Origin: Deroplatys truncata
Lineage: Eukaryota > Arthropoda > Insecta > Mantodea > Mantidae
Length of the DNA: 64,000 bases
NCBI GenBank assembly: GCA_030765065.1
Contig: CM060988.1
Span: forward strand, 177,919,065-177,983,064
Direction of reading: 5' to 3'
Under the pieces are notes generated by a model. That model made no database searches, was not told the origin of the DNA, and worked only from the letters and a program-made list of their open reading frames with translations. Every line of letters begins with the position of its first letter. Position 1 is the stretch's first letter. A program made the position numbers and the translations under genes. Shown here piece after piece: positions 47,469 to 58,480 of the stretch.

Positions 47469-48299
47469 TACGGCTGCTACGTGACTTTCTGACATGGCTC
47501 ACTAATGACTTCCGTTAACTTAGCTCCTAATTACCTTCTTCTCGTGGAAAATATTTTCAAATCGAACTTGTTGCATTATACACTGGTGTAATATATTTAA
47601 ACTATTTATTGCAGTTTTTTTCTCTATCTTACTATAGTTTCCTTACCTAATTACTTATTTATTCCCGTCAATAATTACGGTATCAACTAGTATTGCTAAT
47701 AGTAACAACGTCTCGGCTTTTAGTATGGTTAACCATATTTTTCTTCCTCTCAACAATATGCTGTTTTTACGACGCTACAGTCTACCATAGAGCGTAGCAA
47801 CTGGCTGATGGCTTTAACAAGTTATGTGTATCTGGCCATACTATTGACTACGTCCATCAGGACGCCACTGATCAACCCCACCTTAAAATTAACAATTCCC
47901 TTGCCAACAACCATACAGTGGGAGTTTTCTTTTAGAGCCACAAGCTCGGACTCCTGATCCCTATTTCTTAGCACTGAAAGGGCCCTTTTCATTTCCTGAG
48001 GCAGAATCCCCCCCACGATTCCTTTGCCTGTATTTCTTAGGATTTCGCTGCATTACTTCTTCCGAGTGAAACGACGCATTGGTGAAAAGAGAATGGAATT
48101 GAAAAGACGCATGAACCCTGCTCTAAGGGCGATCCAAAAAAAATGTGTGCTTCAATACACAATTTGCCTTACAGAGACAATACGTCGTGGTTCTGAATCC
48201 AAGCTTTTAGCTTTCCTTTATTAAATTTATATTGAGCCTTATGGTTCTCAACTCCTTCTTACCTCCTTTCAGGCGGTGTTAAGGATTTAATCAATGCTC
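46801..48299. other. Least repetitive part of the window
   Basis: No host gene can be built. An (ATA)n run lies at 47430-47468. A minus-strand frame (47822-48016) reading MVVGKGIVNFKV faintly suggests a copia-type polyprotein, but it is too short to call. Confidence 0.35.
47126..47143. promoter_or_regulatory. 18-bp perfect palindrome with an E-box centre
   Basis: CAGAAGCACGTGCTTCTG is self-complementary and contains CACGTG. The overlapping TGTTTAC that follows fits a forkhead-type site. No promoter is identified nearby, so a role is speculative. Confidence 0.3.
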
Positions 48300-48390
48300 A
48301 GGTTTATTACATTTCATTGTTAAGTAAAGGAAGCACTGCATTCCACCAAAAATTTGGTTACCAGATTTCAGCGGAAGTACAAAATCTGAA
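48300..48390 (-). repeat. Family B 3'-end fragment
   Basis: 'ttgttaagtaaaggaagcac' and 'ccagatttcagcgg' match the B 3' end; it abuts the next B copy in opposite orientation. Confidence 0.5.
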
Positions 48391-48714
48391 CCCAAAAACG
48401 TGATGTGTTAGTCGTTTGACTTTTTCTAACCTCTAGCGCCTATTAATGGATATACAAATTATTATTACGAAAGTTTAGTAGAGACAAAACTTTCCGAATA
48501 GTTGCATTACACATTTCGTTAATATAACGAATATCTCGGAAATGGTTGATGCCACAAAAAGTTTATTTTGAATAAATTGCGTGCTTTAAAGAGCTCTAAA
48601 TTTTTTGTGTAGTGCGATTTTGTCTATTACGTAACATTTACCAGTTATACAAGGCTTTACAAAACTTCTCCCAAAAAGTATCTTTAATATACGATACATT
48701 AATCCAAATCGTTA

Positions 48715-49918
48715 CAAGGGGCACTATTTATATTTTGAGCCTAAAAATTAAAACAAAGTAATTTCTGATTGAAAACTGCTTTATTGTTTTTCAAAATATT
48801 CTCCTTTATGATCAACACACTATTGCATCCGTTTGAAACATTTGTCAAAGCATTTATTCCAGTCTTCTTGAGACACCTCCAAAACATGGTTTTTGAAGGC
48901 ATCAACGGGTTCTTTTGCCAAAGAAAATCGTGGTCCACGCAATTTATTCTTGATGTTCGGGAACAAAAAGAAGTCATTGGGTGCCAAATCAGGACTGTAT
49001 GGCGGATGACCCATCAATTCTATTTTTAAGCCTTCAAATACTCTGTTGTTAGACGAGATGTGTGTGCGCTCGCATTGTCTTGATGAACGATCCTACGGTT
49101 CATGTTGGTTTTCCTTACTTCACCGAAGACTTCCGGCAAACAAATGGTTGTGTGCCATTCGGCATTGACCGTTTTAAAGGCACTGGTGCCACATGGCCAG
49201 TTTTGCTGAAAAAGCAGGCGACCATTTGCTTCGAAGTTCTTCGTGTGCGAACAACTTTTGTTGGATTTGCTTCATCTTGAAGCACCCATACAGTGTTCGG
49301 CTCATACGCATAGATCCATGGTTCGCCACCTGTTACAATCTTATATACGTCTTTTGAGGCACCGCCATTGTATTTCTTGAGCATTTTTGTACATCAATCG
49401 ACACGAGCATCTTTTTGAGATTGCGTCAAATTATGTGTACCCAACGAGAGCAAACCTTTTTCACGGCTAAGTAATCATGCAATATTTTATATATTCTGGT
49501 GGAACTAATGCCTAGGATTGCCTAAATCTCACAACATGTCGCATAACGATCTTTCATTATTAGTTTTTGACGACCTTCACGAACTTTATCATTGAGCGAA
49601 CGGCGGCCACGATTAAATTCGTTATACCATCGTTTCACAGTGGCAAAGGATGGAGCTTTGTCGCCAAATGTGGAAGTTAGTTGATCGATGCACTCTTGTC
49701 TTGATAATCCACGTCGAAAGTCGCAATAAATCATTGCACGAACATTTTCACGAGTTAATTTCATGTTTTGTTGACACACAATTTTCAAGTTAGTGTGAAC
49801 AAAACAAATTGTTTGAACTAGATTAATGTCAAAAATATCAAAGTTTTCAATGGAAGCGTCAGATGTCACCTACAACATTCAGGGTTGCCAAGGATCAAGA
49901 TATAAATAGTGCCCCTCG
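48715..49918 (-). mobile_element. Near full-length mariner element
   Basis: 1204 bp, with TA at 48713-48714 and 49919-49920. The inverted termini GGGGCACTATTTATAT are followed by 'tttga'/'cttga'. The flanking B element gives the empty site 'aatcgttagagcc'. Confidence 0.9.
48781..49764 (-). pseudogene. Mariner transposase, multiply broken
   Basis: The start MKLTRENVRAMIYCDFRRG is typical of the N-terminal DNA-binding part. It continues with FGDKAPSFATVKRWYNEF (helix-turn-helix region). The middle is in other frames and shortened. The catalytic block reads VTGGEPWIYAYEP, where related mariners have TGDES, so the first catalytic Asp is replaced by Gly. The second-Asp motif is HQDNASAHTS and the third PPYSPDLAPNDFF; both are intact. 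A stop at 48820-48822 precedes the last codons (GEYFEK). Transposition by this copy is excluded by the lost Asp and the frame breaks. Confidence 0.9.
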
Positions 49919-50203
49919 TAGAGCTATTTTTAGGAAATCTAACATTTCAAAAAGTGTAGTTGGGGGGGGGGTCCTGAAAACCTTATGTCGCATCTTCTGA
50001 AGATAATAAACCTAAATACCAACTTTGATACGTATCCTAATTTTCGTTTTTGAGTTATGCTGTTCAAAGACATGCACACACCAAACTTTTTATTTTATGG
50101 GGATTTTTGGTCTCAAAGTATGTATTTTTGGTAAACTCTCGGTATGGAATTTTTGGGTGAAATGCAATACCTTCTCTACCTGTTATTACATTGTAGAGAA
50201 AGT

Positions 50204-50626
50204 AAAAATAGCTGTCTATGTATCAAGTACGCAAAATAAAGCTTTTGCGAACGTGGTGCATGCAATATTTTACATTACAATTCTCTAAATTATTAAAATA
50301 AATAAGTTAGTATAAGTACTGTATAAAGGCATAGTCAGTGGTTGACATATTCTCACAGCCACCTGAATCCTACGCTAAGAACCGTACCAACGCCTCCTAA
50401 GAAGCGTTTGCCATAATAGGAGATACGGATGTAGAAGTCACTGCTTGTTCTGAACGCTCGTTTTTAAACAACAAGCTTGTTACTAAAATATGCGCAAACA
50501 TTCCGACGAAATTTCAATCCCAGACAGATGCATTGAATCGAAAATCTCGGCGGCAGTATGAGAAGGAATATATTGCATTTAAAGACCGGTTCAAGGTAAG
50601 TAAGCAGTGTTTCCATTGTGAAAAAA
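50204..50626. other. Unassigned sequence
   Basis: No gene or known repeat is recognised. Confidence 0.35.
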
Positions 50627-51454
50627 TCTGATGTTACACTCACATGACTTTCTCTACTCTTTTAAAAACTATTTTTACAAACGCTTATTCTCCATATGCT
50701 TCATGTTAATCGAGATGTTAAATCTTATTGCTAATTTTCTTGTAGATGCAAGGGGTATTGCTGGGCTTTAAGCTACAGTCAAATATTTTAAGAGCTGGTT
50801 GCTATGTGAATATTCCATTCTCTTTGCATTACCAGGTCAAAAAAAATGAATAACGAATTGGAGAAAAAGTGTATGTATTGGAAAATTTAAGGGAATAACA
50901 AACAATATCTCGAAAATGGCTCACTCAACAAAAAAAAATATATATGACATAAATTGTGTACTTTAATGCGATCTACATTTTTGTGTAGTAAAATTGTGTC
51001 TATCTCTTATGGTTTACCAGTTATGCAAAAGTCGTTCACAATGAAGAATACTTTTGGAGAAATTCCCAGAAAATTCGAGATATACATTTCATCTGTCATG
51101 AAAATGTCTTAAACATTGATATTTTAATCAAAATCGTTAGAGCCAGTTTTGAGAAAATTAAAATTTTCGAAAAATGTTCCATGTAAAGGGTAATCTGGAG
51201 TGGGGGGATTTTCTTGAGAACCTTCGTGTCGCATTTCTGGAAGATACTGAACCTAAATACCAAGTTTGGTGTTTATCTGACTGTTCGTTTCTGAGTTATG
51301 CTGTTCACAGACAGACACACACACGGATATGTTTCCGAAAATTCATTTTTGGATTCAGGGGGTCTCAAAACATATATTTCCGGTGAAATATCGGTATTGA
51401 ATTTTTGGGTGGAATACAATTCTTCCCCAAATTACTATACGTAGTAGAGAAAGT
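50627..51454 (+). mobile_element. Family A Helentron-like element
   Basis: It starts TCTGATGTTACACTC after six A and ends GTAGAGAAAGT at 51454 followed by five A. The microsatellite is short (about 51308-51324). Confidence 0.8.
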
Positions 51455-51529
51455 AAAAAGATGAGATACGGCCATCTGCGACATTCGGTTGCTTTAGAGA
51501 GCGTGTAGTATAAATGATCTTTAAGAAAG

Positions 51530-51950
51530 AGATCCATGTGTGTTTGATCATCTGTCTGTGAATAGCATAATCCAAAACAAACAGGACGGCTAAATGCTAA
51601 GCTTTTTATTTAAGTTCTGTATCTTCCAAATATTCCATACTTCAAGAACCCCTCGACCCAAAATACCGTTTACAAAGAAAATGTTTCGTTATTTTTTATT
51701 ATCTCAAAACTAAGGATTTAGATTAAAATACCACATATTTAAGATGCTTATATGACAAATAAAATGTATATCTTGAAATTTATGGTATAATATGTGAAGA
51801 CATTCTGAATGAGTTCTGTATAATTGCTTAACCGTAGAAAATGTACATAAATTTACATCTCGATAAATTTATATCAAATAAAATTTTTGTGGCATTAACC
51901 ATTTCTGAAATATTCTTAGTTTTTGGTTCACATTTTCAAATAATTTTAAA
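51530..51950 (-). repeat. Family B fragment
   Basis: 'tctgtgaatagcataatcc', 'gacaaataaaatgtatatc' and 'gtggcattaaccatttctg' are in B order; both termini are absent. Confidence 0.55.
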
Positions 51951-52625
51951 AAACTGTAATTTTTACTTTCTCCACAATGTATCTAGCAGCCAGAGAAGGT
52001 ATTGTATTACACAAAAAAAAAAATATAAATAATTCACCGGAAATTTACGTGTCTGCCTAAATGAAAAATAATTTTTTGAAAAATGTACATGTGTGCATGG
52101 GTGTGGGTGTGTGAACAGCATAAATTAAAAGCAAAACGTTTGGTGAATGCCAAGTTTGGTATTTAAGCTGAGTATCCTTCAAGGATGCGACAACAGGACT
52201 TGAAAGTATCCTCCACCGCAAACTATGCTTTACATGGGAAATGTTTAGTTATGTTTTTTATTTTCCGAAAACATTTTCTAAAGATTTTTATTAAAACATC
52301 ATATTTTAAGATGTTTGGATGAAAATTAAAATGCGTATGTTAAATTTCCTTTCAATGGCCTCTGAAGTCCACTTTGTTCCGAAGGGACTTTGCCTAAGTT
52401 TTTAAATCTGCAGGTAACAAGCAAATGGTTCCCTCTTTAAAACACCCTTTTGTGACATCAGCCATTTGCGAGATATCCGTTAATATTTTGAATTTGTCAT
52501 TTCATTTTGAAGCACTTCCAACGTTCAGCTATGTTTTCAATGTAAAGGAAACAGCACAGAATTTCAAGGCGAGTATAGTGTGTCCAGTTTTTAAAAATCC
52601 CAGCATCACTCGTGCTCTCTATGTA

Positions 52626-53509
52626 CGAGGGCTGATCAACAAAGACAGACTGATTTTTCTTTTCACAGAGGTTTATTACTCCAATTTAATGTTTACATGA
52701 TCTTTTTCAAAGTAGTCCCCTCCTACTTCAATGCACCTTTTATAGCGTCTCTGCCAGTCCTTGAACACGTGCTGCAGATCATTCTTTGTCAGGTCCTTGA
52801 GAATCGCCTCACTTTTCTTGAGCACTGCTTCAGAGTTCTCAAATCGAATACCCCTAAGCTTTGCCTTTAGTGATGGGAATAAAAAAAAAGTCGCAGGGTG
52901 CAAAATCGGGGCTATAAGGTGGATGTGGTACACAGGTAATGTTGAATCGAGCCAGAAACTGCATGACTTGATTTGCGACGTGAGGCCGTGCATTGTCATG
53001 ATGAAGTCGCCACCCAGTCCGAGAACGCTCTGGTCGTTTCTTTGCAATGTGCTTCCTCAGTGTAGCCAACACTGACGTGTAGTATGCTGCTGTAACAGTA
53101 GTGTGAGGGGGAACTGCATTCTGGTAAATCATTCCATTACAGTAAAAAAATGTGATCACCATCACTTTCCCTGCAAATGGAACAACTTTTGCCTTTTTTG
53201 GTGTTGGAGAACCTGGCGATTTCCACACTGTGCTGGCTTGTTTTCCTTCAGGATCATAATGATGCAGCCATGACTCATCACCGGTGATAATCGATTTAAA
53301 AAATGCATCACCTCCATTGTCTGGTATGCGAAATGCACGTAGTGTCTACAAAATAGAGCATTACTACCAACCTACCAATACAAGAGTGCTGCCGCCTACC
53401 AAAATTATACATAAAAACCCGCTCTTTTCAAATATTTATGTTACAGATACGAAACTATCACGGAAGCTACAGGAAAAAATCAGTCTCAGTCTTTGTTGAT
53501 CAGCCCTCG
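52626..53509 (-). mobile_element. Internally deleted mariner element
   Basis: 884 bp, with TA at 52624-52625 and 53510-53511. The inverted termini are CGAGGGCTGATCAACAAAGA. The transposase N-terminus is missing, and the catalytic part remains. Confidence 0.9.
52676..53337 (-). pseudogene. Mariner transposase, catalytic half only
   Basis: The catalytic part starts at IITGDESWLHHYDPEGKQA (first Asp present) and runs through TVWKSPGSPTPKKAK. It continues with VMVITFFYCNGMIYQN, LHHDNARPHVA (second Asp) and PHPPYSPDFAPCDFFF (third Asp). A run of nine A at about 52881-52889 shifts the frame before KAKLRGIRF, and the C-terminus ends in GGDYFEKDHVN. The N-terminal helix-turn-helix domains that bind the inverted repeats are deleted. 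All three catalytic Asp survive, unlike the other two mariners. Confidence 0.9.
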
Positions 53510-53560
53510 TATAACAAAACGTGTAATGAAATATTTGTGCAAACGTTTCTCTCAATTAAC

Positions 53561-54354
53561 TTAAGTTTAAGTAGAAAAATAATCGTTTGCAATAAAACAG
53601 TTTATTTTTTATATCTGTACCTCAAACGACGGCACTGTCTGAGATTCTCATTCGGTAGGTTCCGATTCCAAATAGCGTAGTTTCGACTACTTAGACTCTG
53701 GACTTTGTTTAGTTAATAGGTGGAAGGTAGGGTAGATTATGCACCATCATAAATTCCCCTTTCCCTAATTTCCTCTTATTTTGTTTATCTTGCAGGGGAG
53801 TGGGGTTAGGTGCAATGGATGGCGTTGTGCAGCATATGTGGTAGATGTGCTTTGAGGATGGAATTTGTCTCTTCCCTAGAATGTATTCTTCTGCCTGAAT
53901 CCATCCGTGAGGATAAAGACGAGGCATCCTATAAATCAATCTAGAAACGTTAGGGATTCCGCCTGCCGCTATCAAATCTCGCCGATTCCTTTCTGCCGAA
54001 CGTTTAAATTCTCTTCCGTTTCTGATACATATTTCGTACATATAGCCAGGAAGGAGTAAACAAAATGTCTTACAATACTTTTAAATGACTTACATAAATA
54101 CGAATGGCTAATTTGGCAGGCCGTATTAGAAATTAGTCTATCCGCCTCTCACATGCCGCTACCATTATGCCAATTACTTTATTGAACACCACAATATAAT
54201 GCCTTAATCAGATACAAGTTTTACATTAATTCTCAAGGAAAAATGTTAATATAACTGTATTACCTTAACAAGAAGTTACACCTTGAAATGACCTTCTGAC
54301 ACTCACCTGAAACAAAGAAACAGAATTTAATTTAGCACCCAGTTTATTAACACA
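53561..54354. other. Unassigned sequence with a SINE E scrap
   Basis: 'aatctagaaacgttagggat' near 53938 matches the 3' block of SINE E. The 110-codon minus-strand frame at 53709-54041 covers it and is not a credible gene. Confidence 0.35.
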
Positions 54355-54429
54355 GAGCAGGTATTGTATTTCATTATAATTTTGATGTAGAAATTTCAGT
54401 CGAAATACATATTCTTAAGTCCATTTACT

Positions 54430-55234
54430 ACTTTCTCTGCTACATATAGTAAGTAGGGGAAGTATTGCATTACACCCAAAAATTCGATCCGAGATTTCAC
54501 CGGAAATACATGTTTTGGGGCTCCATGAATTCAAATAAAACATTTTTGGAAACATGTCTGTGCGCGTGTCTATGAACAGCGTAACTCATAAACGAAAAAT
54601 CGGATAAATACCAAACTTGGTATTTCAGTTTAGTATCTTCCAAGCATAAAATACGAAGATCTTAAAAAATCCCCCACCCCAGACTACTCCATACATGAAA
54701 CATCTTTCGAAAATTTGATTTTCTCAAAATACCATATGTTTAAAATATCTTTATGGCAAATGAGATGTACATCTTGAATTTTCTGAGACTGTCCCCAAAA
54801 GCCTTCTTCACTCTGAATAACTTTCGCATAACTGGTAAACCGTGAGACCTGCACAAATTTTACTACACAAAAAAGTGTAGATATCGTTAAAAAATACAAT
54901 TTCTGTTAAATACTTTTTTTTTGTCGAGTGAACCATTTCCGAGATATTCGATGTTATTTATTTGAATTTTCCAATACTTATACTTTTTCTCAAATGGGAA
55001 TTCCTTATTCGCTTTTTTATGTCCTGGACATGCAAAGAGAATGGAATGCTCCACATAGCAACCAGCGCTTAAAATATTTGAGTATCGCTTAAAGCCTACC
55101 AATTCCCCTTGCACCTACAAGAAAATTAGTAATATGATAGTTTCTGCAAATATTTATCTCGATTAACATGAAGTAGATGGAGAAAAATAGTTTGTACAAG
55201 ATTAGAGAAAGTCATGTGTGTGTAACACATCAGA
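54430..55234 (-). mobile_element. Family A Helentron-like element
   Basis: The hairpin end is at 54430 and the 5' end at 55234 (AACACATCAGA). It is more diverged than most A copies. A short B 3' fragment precedes it (54355-54425) and a B 5' fragment follows (55240-55400), so it probably sits in a B remnant. Confidence 0.75.
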
Positions 55235-55414
55235 CTTTTTTATACGACTCCAACAAACTACTTTTGTAAAACCTTGTTCTTCTATTCTTAAAGTTAAATG
55301 AGATAGAGGTTTTGCATAAATAATTTCGTTACACGTTATAAGTACAAGGCGATAAACATAAACAAATGATTAGAAGCGGGTCGTTATATTATTATATACC
55401 GGGGTGGGGCCCAA

Positions 55415-56065
55415 ACGTTTGCAGCTGTTATTAAAATTTGGATAACTTAGCATAAACATTGGGATGCGTAACGTTAGAGGCAACGAGAGGACCAGGATCT
55501 TAGCTGTACATTTTAGAGCAGGCGTGGGATAATTATCACACAAATACACGGGTTTTTACATTTAGCACATTACCTGTGGTTTATTGAATATTAAAACTTG
55601 GTGGCACTACATCGTTCATAAAGGATTAAATAACAGACATTGGAGGGAGATGTTACACACTCACACGATACACGCACCCTTCCATCCTCAACCACTCGCC
55701 CTGAAGAGGCACATTCCGACCCACTAGCGACTGAATGACGCGACGCTTTCTGGCCAGGAGGTAGGGAGATATATCACGTCGGACGAAATTCAAAGCCCCA
55801 GCCGAAATAATTATACCCAACAATGTCGTCGCTACAAAGCAATAACGTGTTCGACGTGACACTGCACACACATATACGCTACAATATACTATCTTTGAAA
55901 TGCCACGATCTTTCCACGACATCGTCGGAGATAAACAAAGATAAGTCGCGCTGTCACCAGCTAAAACACCGAAAGCGCTATCGAATGATAACCAGAATGT
56001 TCTGGAAGTTTCCTCTGGAACAACATCCAGAAGATTCTGGTTATATGCCGATAACGCCACATGAA
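55415..56065 (-). repeat. Repeat D, copy 2, with heat-shock elements
   Basis: On the minus strand it begins with the heat-shock-element cluster, then a 155-codon frame of uncertain status (55653-56120), then AATAAA at about 55582. Phrases match copy 1 (26508-26575) and copy 3 (63941-64000). The order enhancer-like cluster, transcribed-looking region, AATAAA would suit an LTR, but termini are not proven. Confidence 0.5.
55994..56037. promoter_or_regulatory. Heat-shock element cluster
   Basis: 55995-56012 reads GAATGTTCTGGAAGTTTC, a perfect run of four alternating GAA/TTC pentamers. A second GAA-GA-TTC pair lies at 56030-56037. Heat-shock factor trimers bind three or more such units in animals. 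Function here is inferred from sequence alone. Confidence 0.65.
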
Positions 56066-56301
56066 AATTCGTTTGAGGTGGGATAGTTTCTTTAGAGTCT
56101 TGGTAATCTCGTCCTTGCAATATGCTGAACTTAAGTACTAAGTTTTAGTATTTAAGCAAATTTTCGCGGACCTTTTTCTAAAAATAATATTTGTATTCAG
56201 GAGACCTCAAAGCGTGTATTTCAAGTGAAATTTCCCTTGCCGAATTTTTGGTTGGAATGCAATACTTCCCCTACTTACTATAGGCAAGTCGTAGAGAAAG
56301 T
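56066..56301 (+). repeat. Family B 3' part
   Basis: It runs from 'gaaaattcgtttgaggtggg' to the hairpin and GTAGAGAAAGT at 56301, directly before another B copy of the same orientation. Confidence 0.55.
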
Positions 56302-56510
56302 AACAATTCAATGATATATTCGCGGATATCTCGGAAATGGGTAGTGCCACGGGAAAAATATTTTATATAAATTGCGTGTATGATGAAAAGATCTGCTTTT
56401 TTTCGTACAGCAGGTTGTTGTCTATGTCATATATAAAATAGAATTTCTTCCGAATGAAGAGGACTTGATAAGCCATTGCCAGACAATTCCAGATGTTCTT
56501 TTTATTTGCA

Positions 56511-57433
56511 CGGTGTTTCAGAAATATTTTTGCAAAATTCGGGTATGTGTTCCTTACACCACAAGAAGGAAAAAAGTTCATATGAACATATGTCCCATAA
56601 TCCTCTGTTTTCTCGTTAGGAGGTGTTCAACACAGTGGTACACTTATAACACACAAAACTCATAATAAATGCTGGAAATGTCCTCCTCTTGCTTCTATGC
56701 ATGCCTGTACTCGTCGAATCATGGAATGTCGCACTCTGTCAAAAACTCCGGGATGGTGTCGAATGGTTTCGCAGGCTTCCATGACACGTCAATGAAGCGT
56801 TTTTGCATCCAGGATGGCTTCTTCATAAACCAATGATTTAAGATGATTGAGGTCGGGAGGACGTGCAGGCCATGGAACTGGTCCTCCTCTGCCTATCCAT
56901 CGATCACGGTAAATATCAGTGCATCTCGAACAATGCGACTAAAGTGTGCCGGAGCCAGGCATTTATCACATTTATCAGCAAGGCTTGTCTTCGGTCTGGA
57001 AACTTCATCTGATAGAGCCGTGCAGCCTCGCGTCTATTACCATTCGCGCGACTATACATAAAAATCATGTCTGCCTGTTCACGAAATGAATATCCAGCCA
57101 TGGTGGAACGAAACACGTGCAGTTAACTCACTACATGTACACAATTGAAACGTTGAAGACAGACTAATGACAAATGACAAACGTAAACAAGTCTCCATGG
57201 CAACACTTCGCCATCTACCGTATGTAGTACAATGGGTCAATGCCTTCTATGAATGCATAGAGAAATGAAGTTTTGAGGTTGGACTCCGAAGGCCGTTGAA
57301 CTCACACTTTCATTGTGACAGGAATAATGCGAAAACCAAGGATTATGGGACATATGTTCATATGAACTTTTTCCCTTCTTTTGGTGTGAGGAGCCCATAA
57401 CCGAAGTTTGTAAAAGTATTTCTGAAACACCCG
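56511..57433 (-). mobile_element. Deleted IS630/Tc1-type transposon with about 100-bp TIRs
   Basis: The ends read CGGTGTTTCAGAAATA and, inverted, CGGGTGTTTCAGAAATAC. Pairing continues through 'aaaaagttcatatgaacata' and 'tgtcccataatcct' for about 100 bp. The arms themselves contain the palindrome TTCATATGAA. The target duplication is unclear. Confidence 0.75.
56830..57116 (-). pseudogene. Transposase N-terminal remnant
   Basis: The frame reads MAGYSFREQADMIFMYSRAN, then GNRREAARLYQMKFPDRRQA. This is the helix-turn-helix start common to a large IS630/Tc1-type transposase group in arthropods. Downstream minus-strand sequence has scattered matches but no catalytic triad, so the middle of the gene is deleted. 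Confidence 0.65.
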
Positions 57434-57441
57434 GAATATGG

Positions 57442-58336
57442 TGATCCGTTTAAGATATAAAAAAGTAAGCTCTTAATATATAATATGTCAATGCACATCT
57501 CTGAAAAATTTGCTGTAATATAAGCAGAGAGGATGGAAGTTAACGAGTGATGTTTCAGAATTCATCCGCGTGGCGTGGCAGCACTGTCGTGCTTAGGAGA
57601 CAAAATGGCGGTCATGCCACAACAGCGCACTCAGTGTTTCATAGGTATGCAAACTTTTTAAGAGTAACATAGACCCCAAGAGCGTCAGACTTCAGTACAA
57701 TTGTCAGTATACCCCATCACACTGAGGCATTCTTATCTGGTACATTTTCTTGGCGAATAGTCTCAAACTGCCTCGCATAGGATGCGTGATAGAAACAGGG
57801 AGGAGGATACTCAACAAGTCATGACTCAGAGCTCACGGAAGTCTCTCCACCGCTTATCAACACAGCAGAATATGGCATACAAAGTGTATCAGGGGATTGA
57901 TAAACAGACCTTAAGATGTCTCCATATCATATTCAGCAAAAGCAAGGTTTGATGCAGCATAATTGGGAAGCTCGTCTCAAGTTCGCTGTCATGGCGTAAT
58001 AGAGTCAGGAAGCGGACGATCAGCGCTTAAATCGATTCAAGGAGAAAGCCACATTTCATGTGAGTGGCCGAGTCAACAAGCCTACTGCATTATTTGGAGT
58101 ACTGAGAACCTACCCGTCTCACCCCATATAAGACACTAGTGCGCTGTTGAGGCGTTATCACCATTTGGCTTCCAATGCACGATAGAGCTGCCATGCCACG
58201 CCGATGAAGTCTGAAACATCACTCATTCTTAATTTCCATCCTTTCCGTTTAAAAATATTACAGAAAACTTCTCAGAGATGTGTGCATTAATCTCCTATAT
58301 ATGACGTTTTGCTTTTCTGACATCTCAAACGGATCA
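57442..58336. mobile_element. Long-TIR DNA transposon remnant
   Basis: The ends TGATCCGTTTAAGATAT and, inverted, TGATCCGTTTGAGATGT start arms of about 150 bp ('atgcacatctctgaaaaatt', 'gagtgatgtttcagaattca'). The inside carries broken transposase traces on the plus strand: 'SSRKSLHRLS' near 57835 and 'VSGRVNK', 'IIWSTENLPV' near 58055-58115, resembling the IS630-type protein at 60363-61289. Confidence 0.65.
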
Positions 58337-58480
58337 GCCAATATATATCTTAAACATGTGATATTTTGATCAAAATCACGAGTCATTTTTAGACAATAAA
58401 AAATAGTTAAATGCTTTCCGTGTAAAGAGTAGTTTGGGGTGGGGGTTTTCTCAAAATTTTTATATGTTATCTTTGGAAGT

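Larger units (their letters stand above)
48399..50203 (+). repeat. Family B element hosting a mariner
   Basis: It starts at 'cgtgatgtgttagtcg' and ends GTAGAGAAAGT at 50203. The host phrase 'caaatcgtTA...TAgagctatt' is interrupted exactly at a TA by the mariner. Confidence 0.7.
51965..53560 (-). repeat. Family B element hosting a mariner
   Basis: The hairpin end is at 51965 (ACTTTCTCCACAATG). B blocks run to 52625 and resume at 53510 ('tataacaaaacgtgtaatg'). The 5' end is lost. Confidence 0.6.

Noticed and set aside
47822-48016. Minus-strand frame with MVVGKGIVNFKV, faintly like copia gag-pol
   Set aside because: 64 codons, with no zinc knuckle, protease or integrase motif in any frame nearby.
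55653-56120. 155-codon minus-strand frame with a hydrophobic stretch (CFVATTLLGIIISAGAL)
   Set aside because: It starts inside family B sequence, runs across the heat-shock elements of repeat D, and has no recognisable domain. Too uncertain to call a gene.
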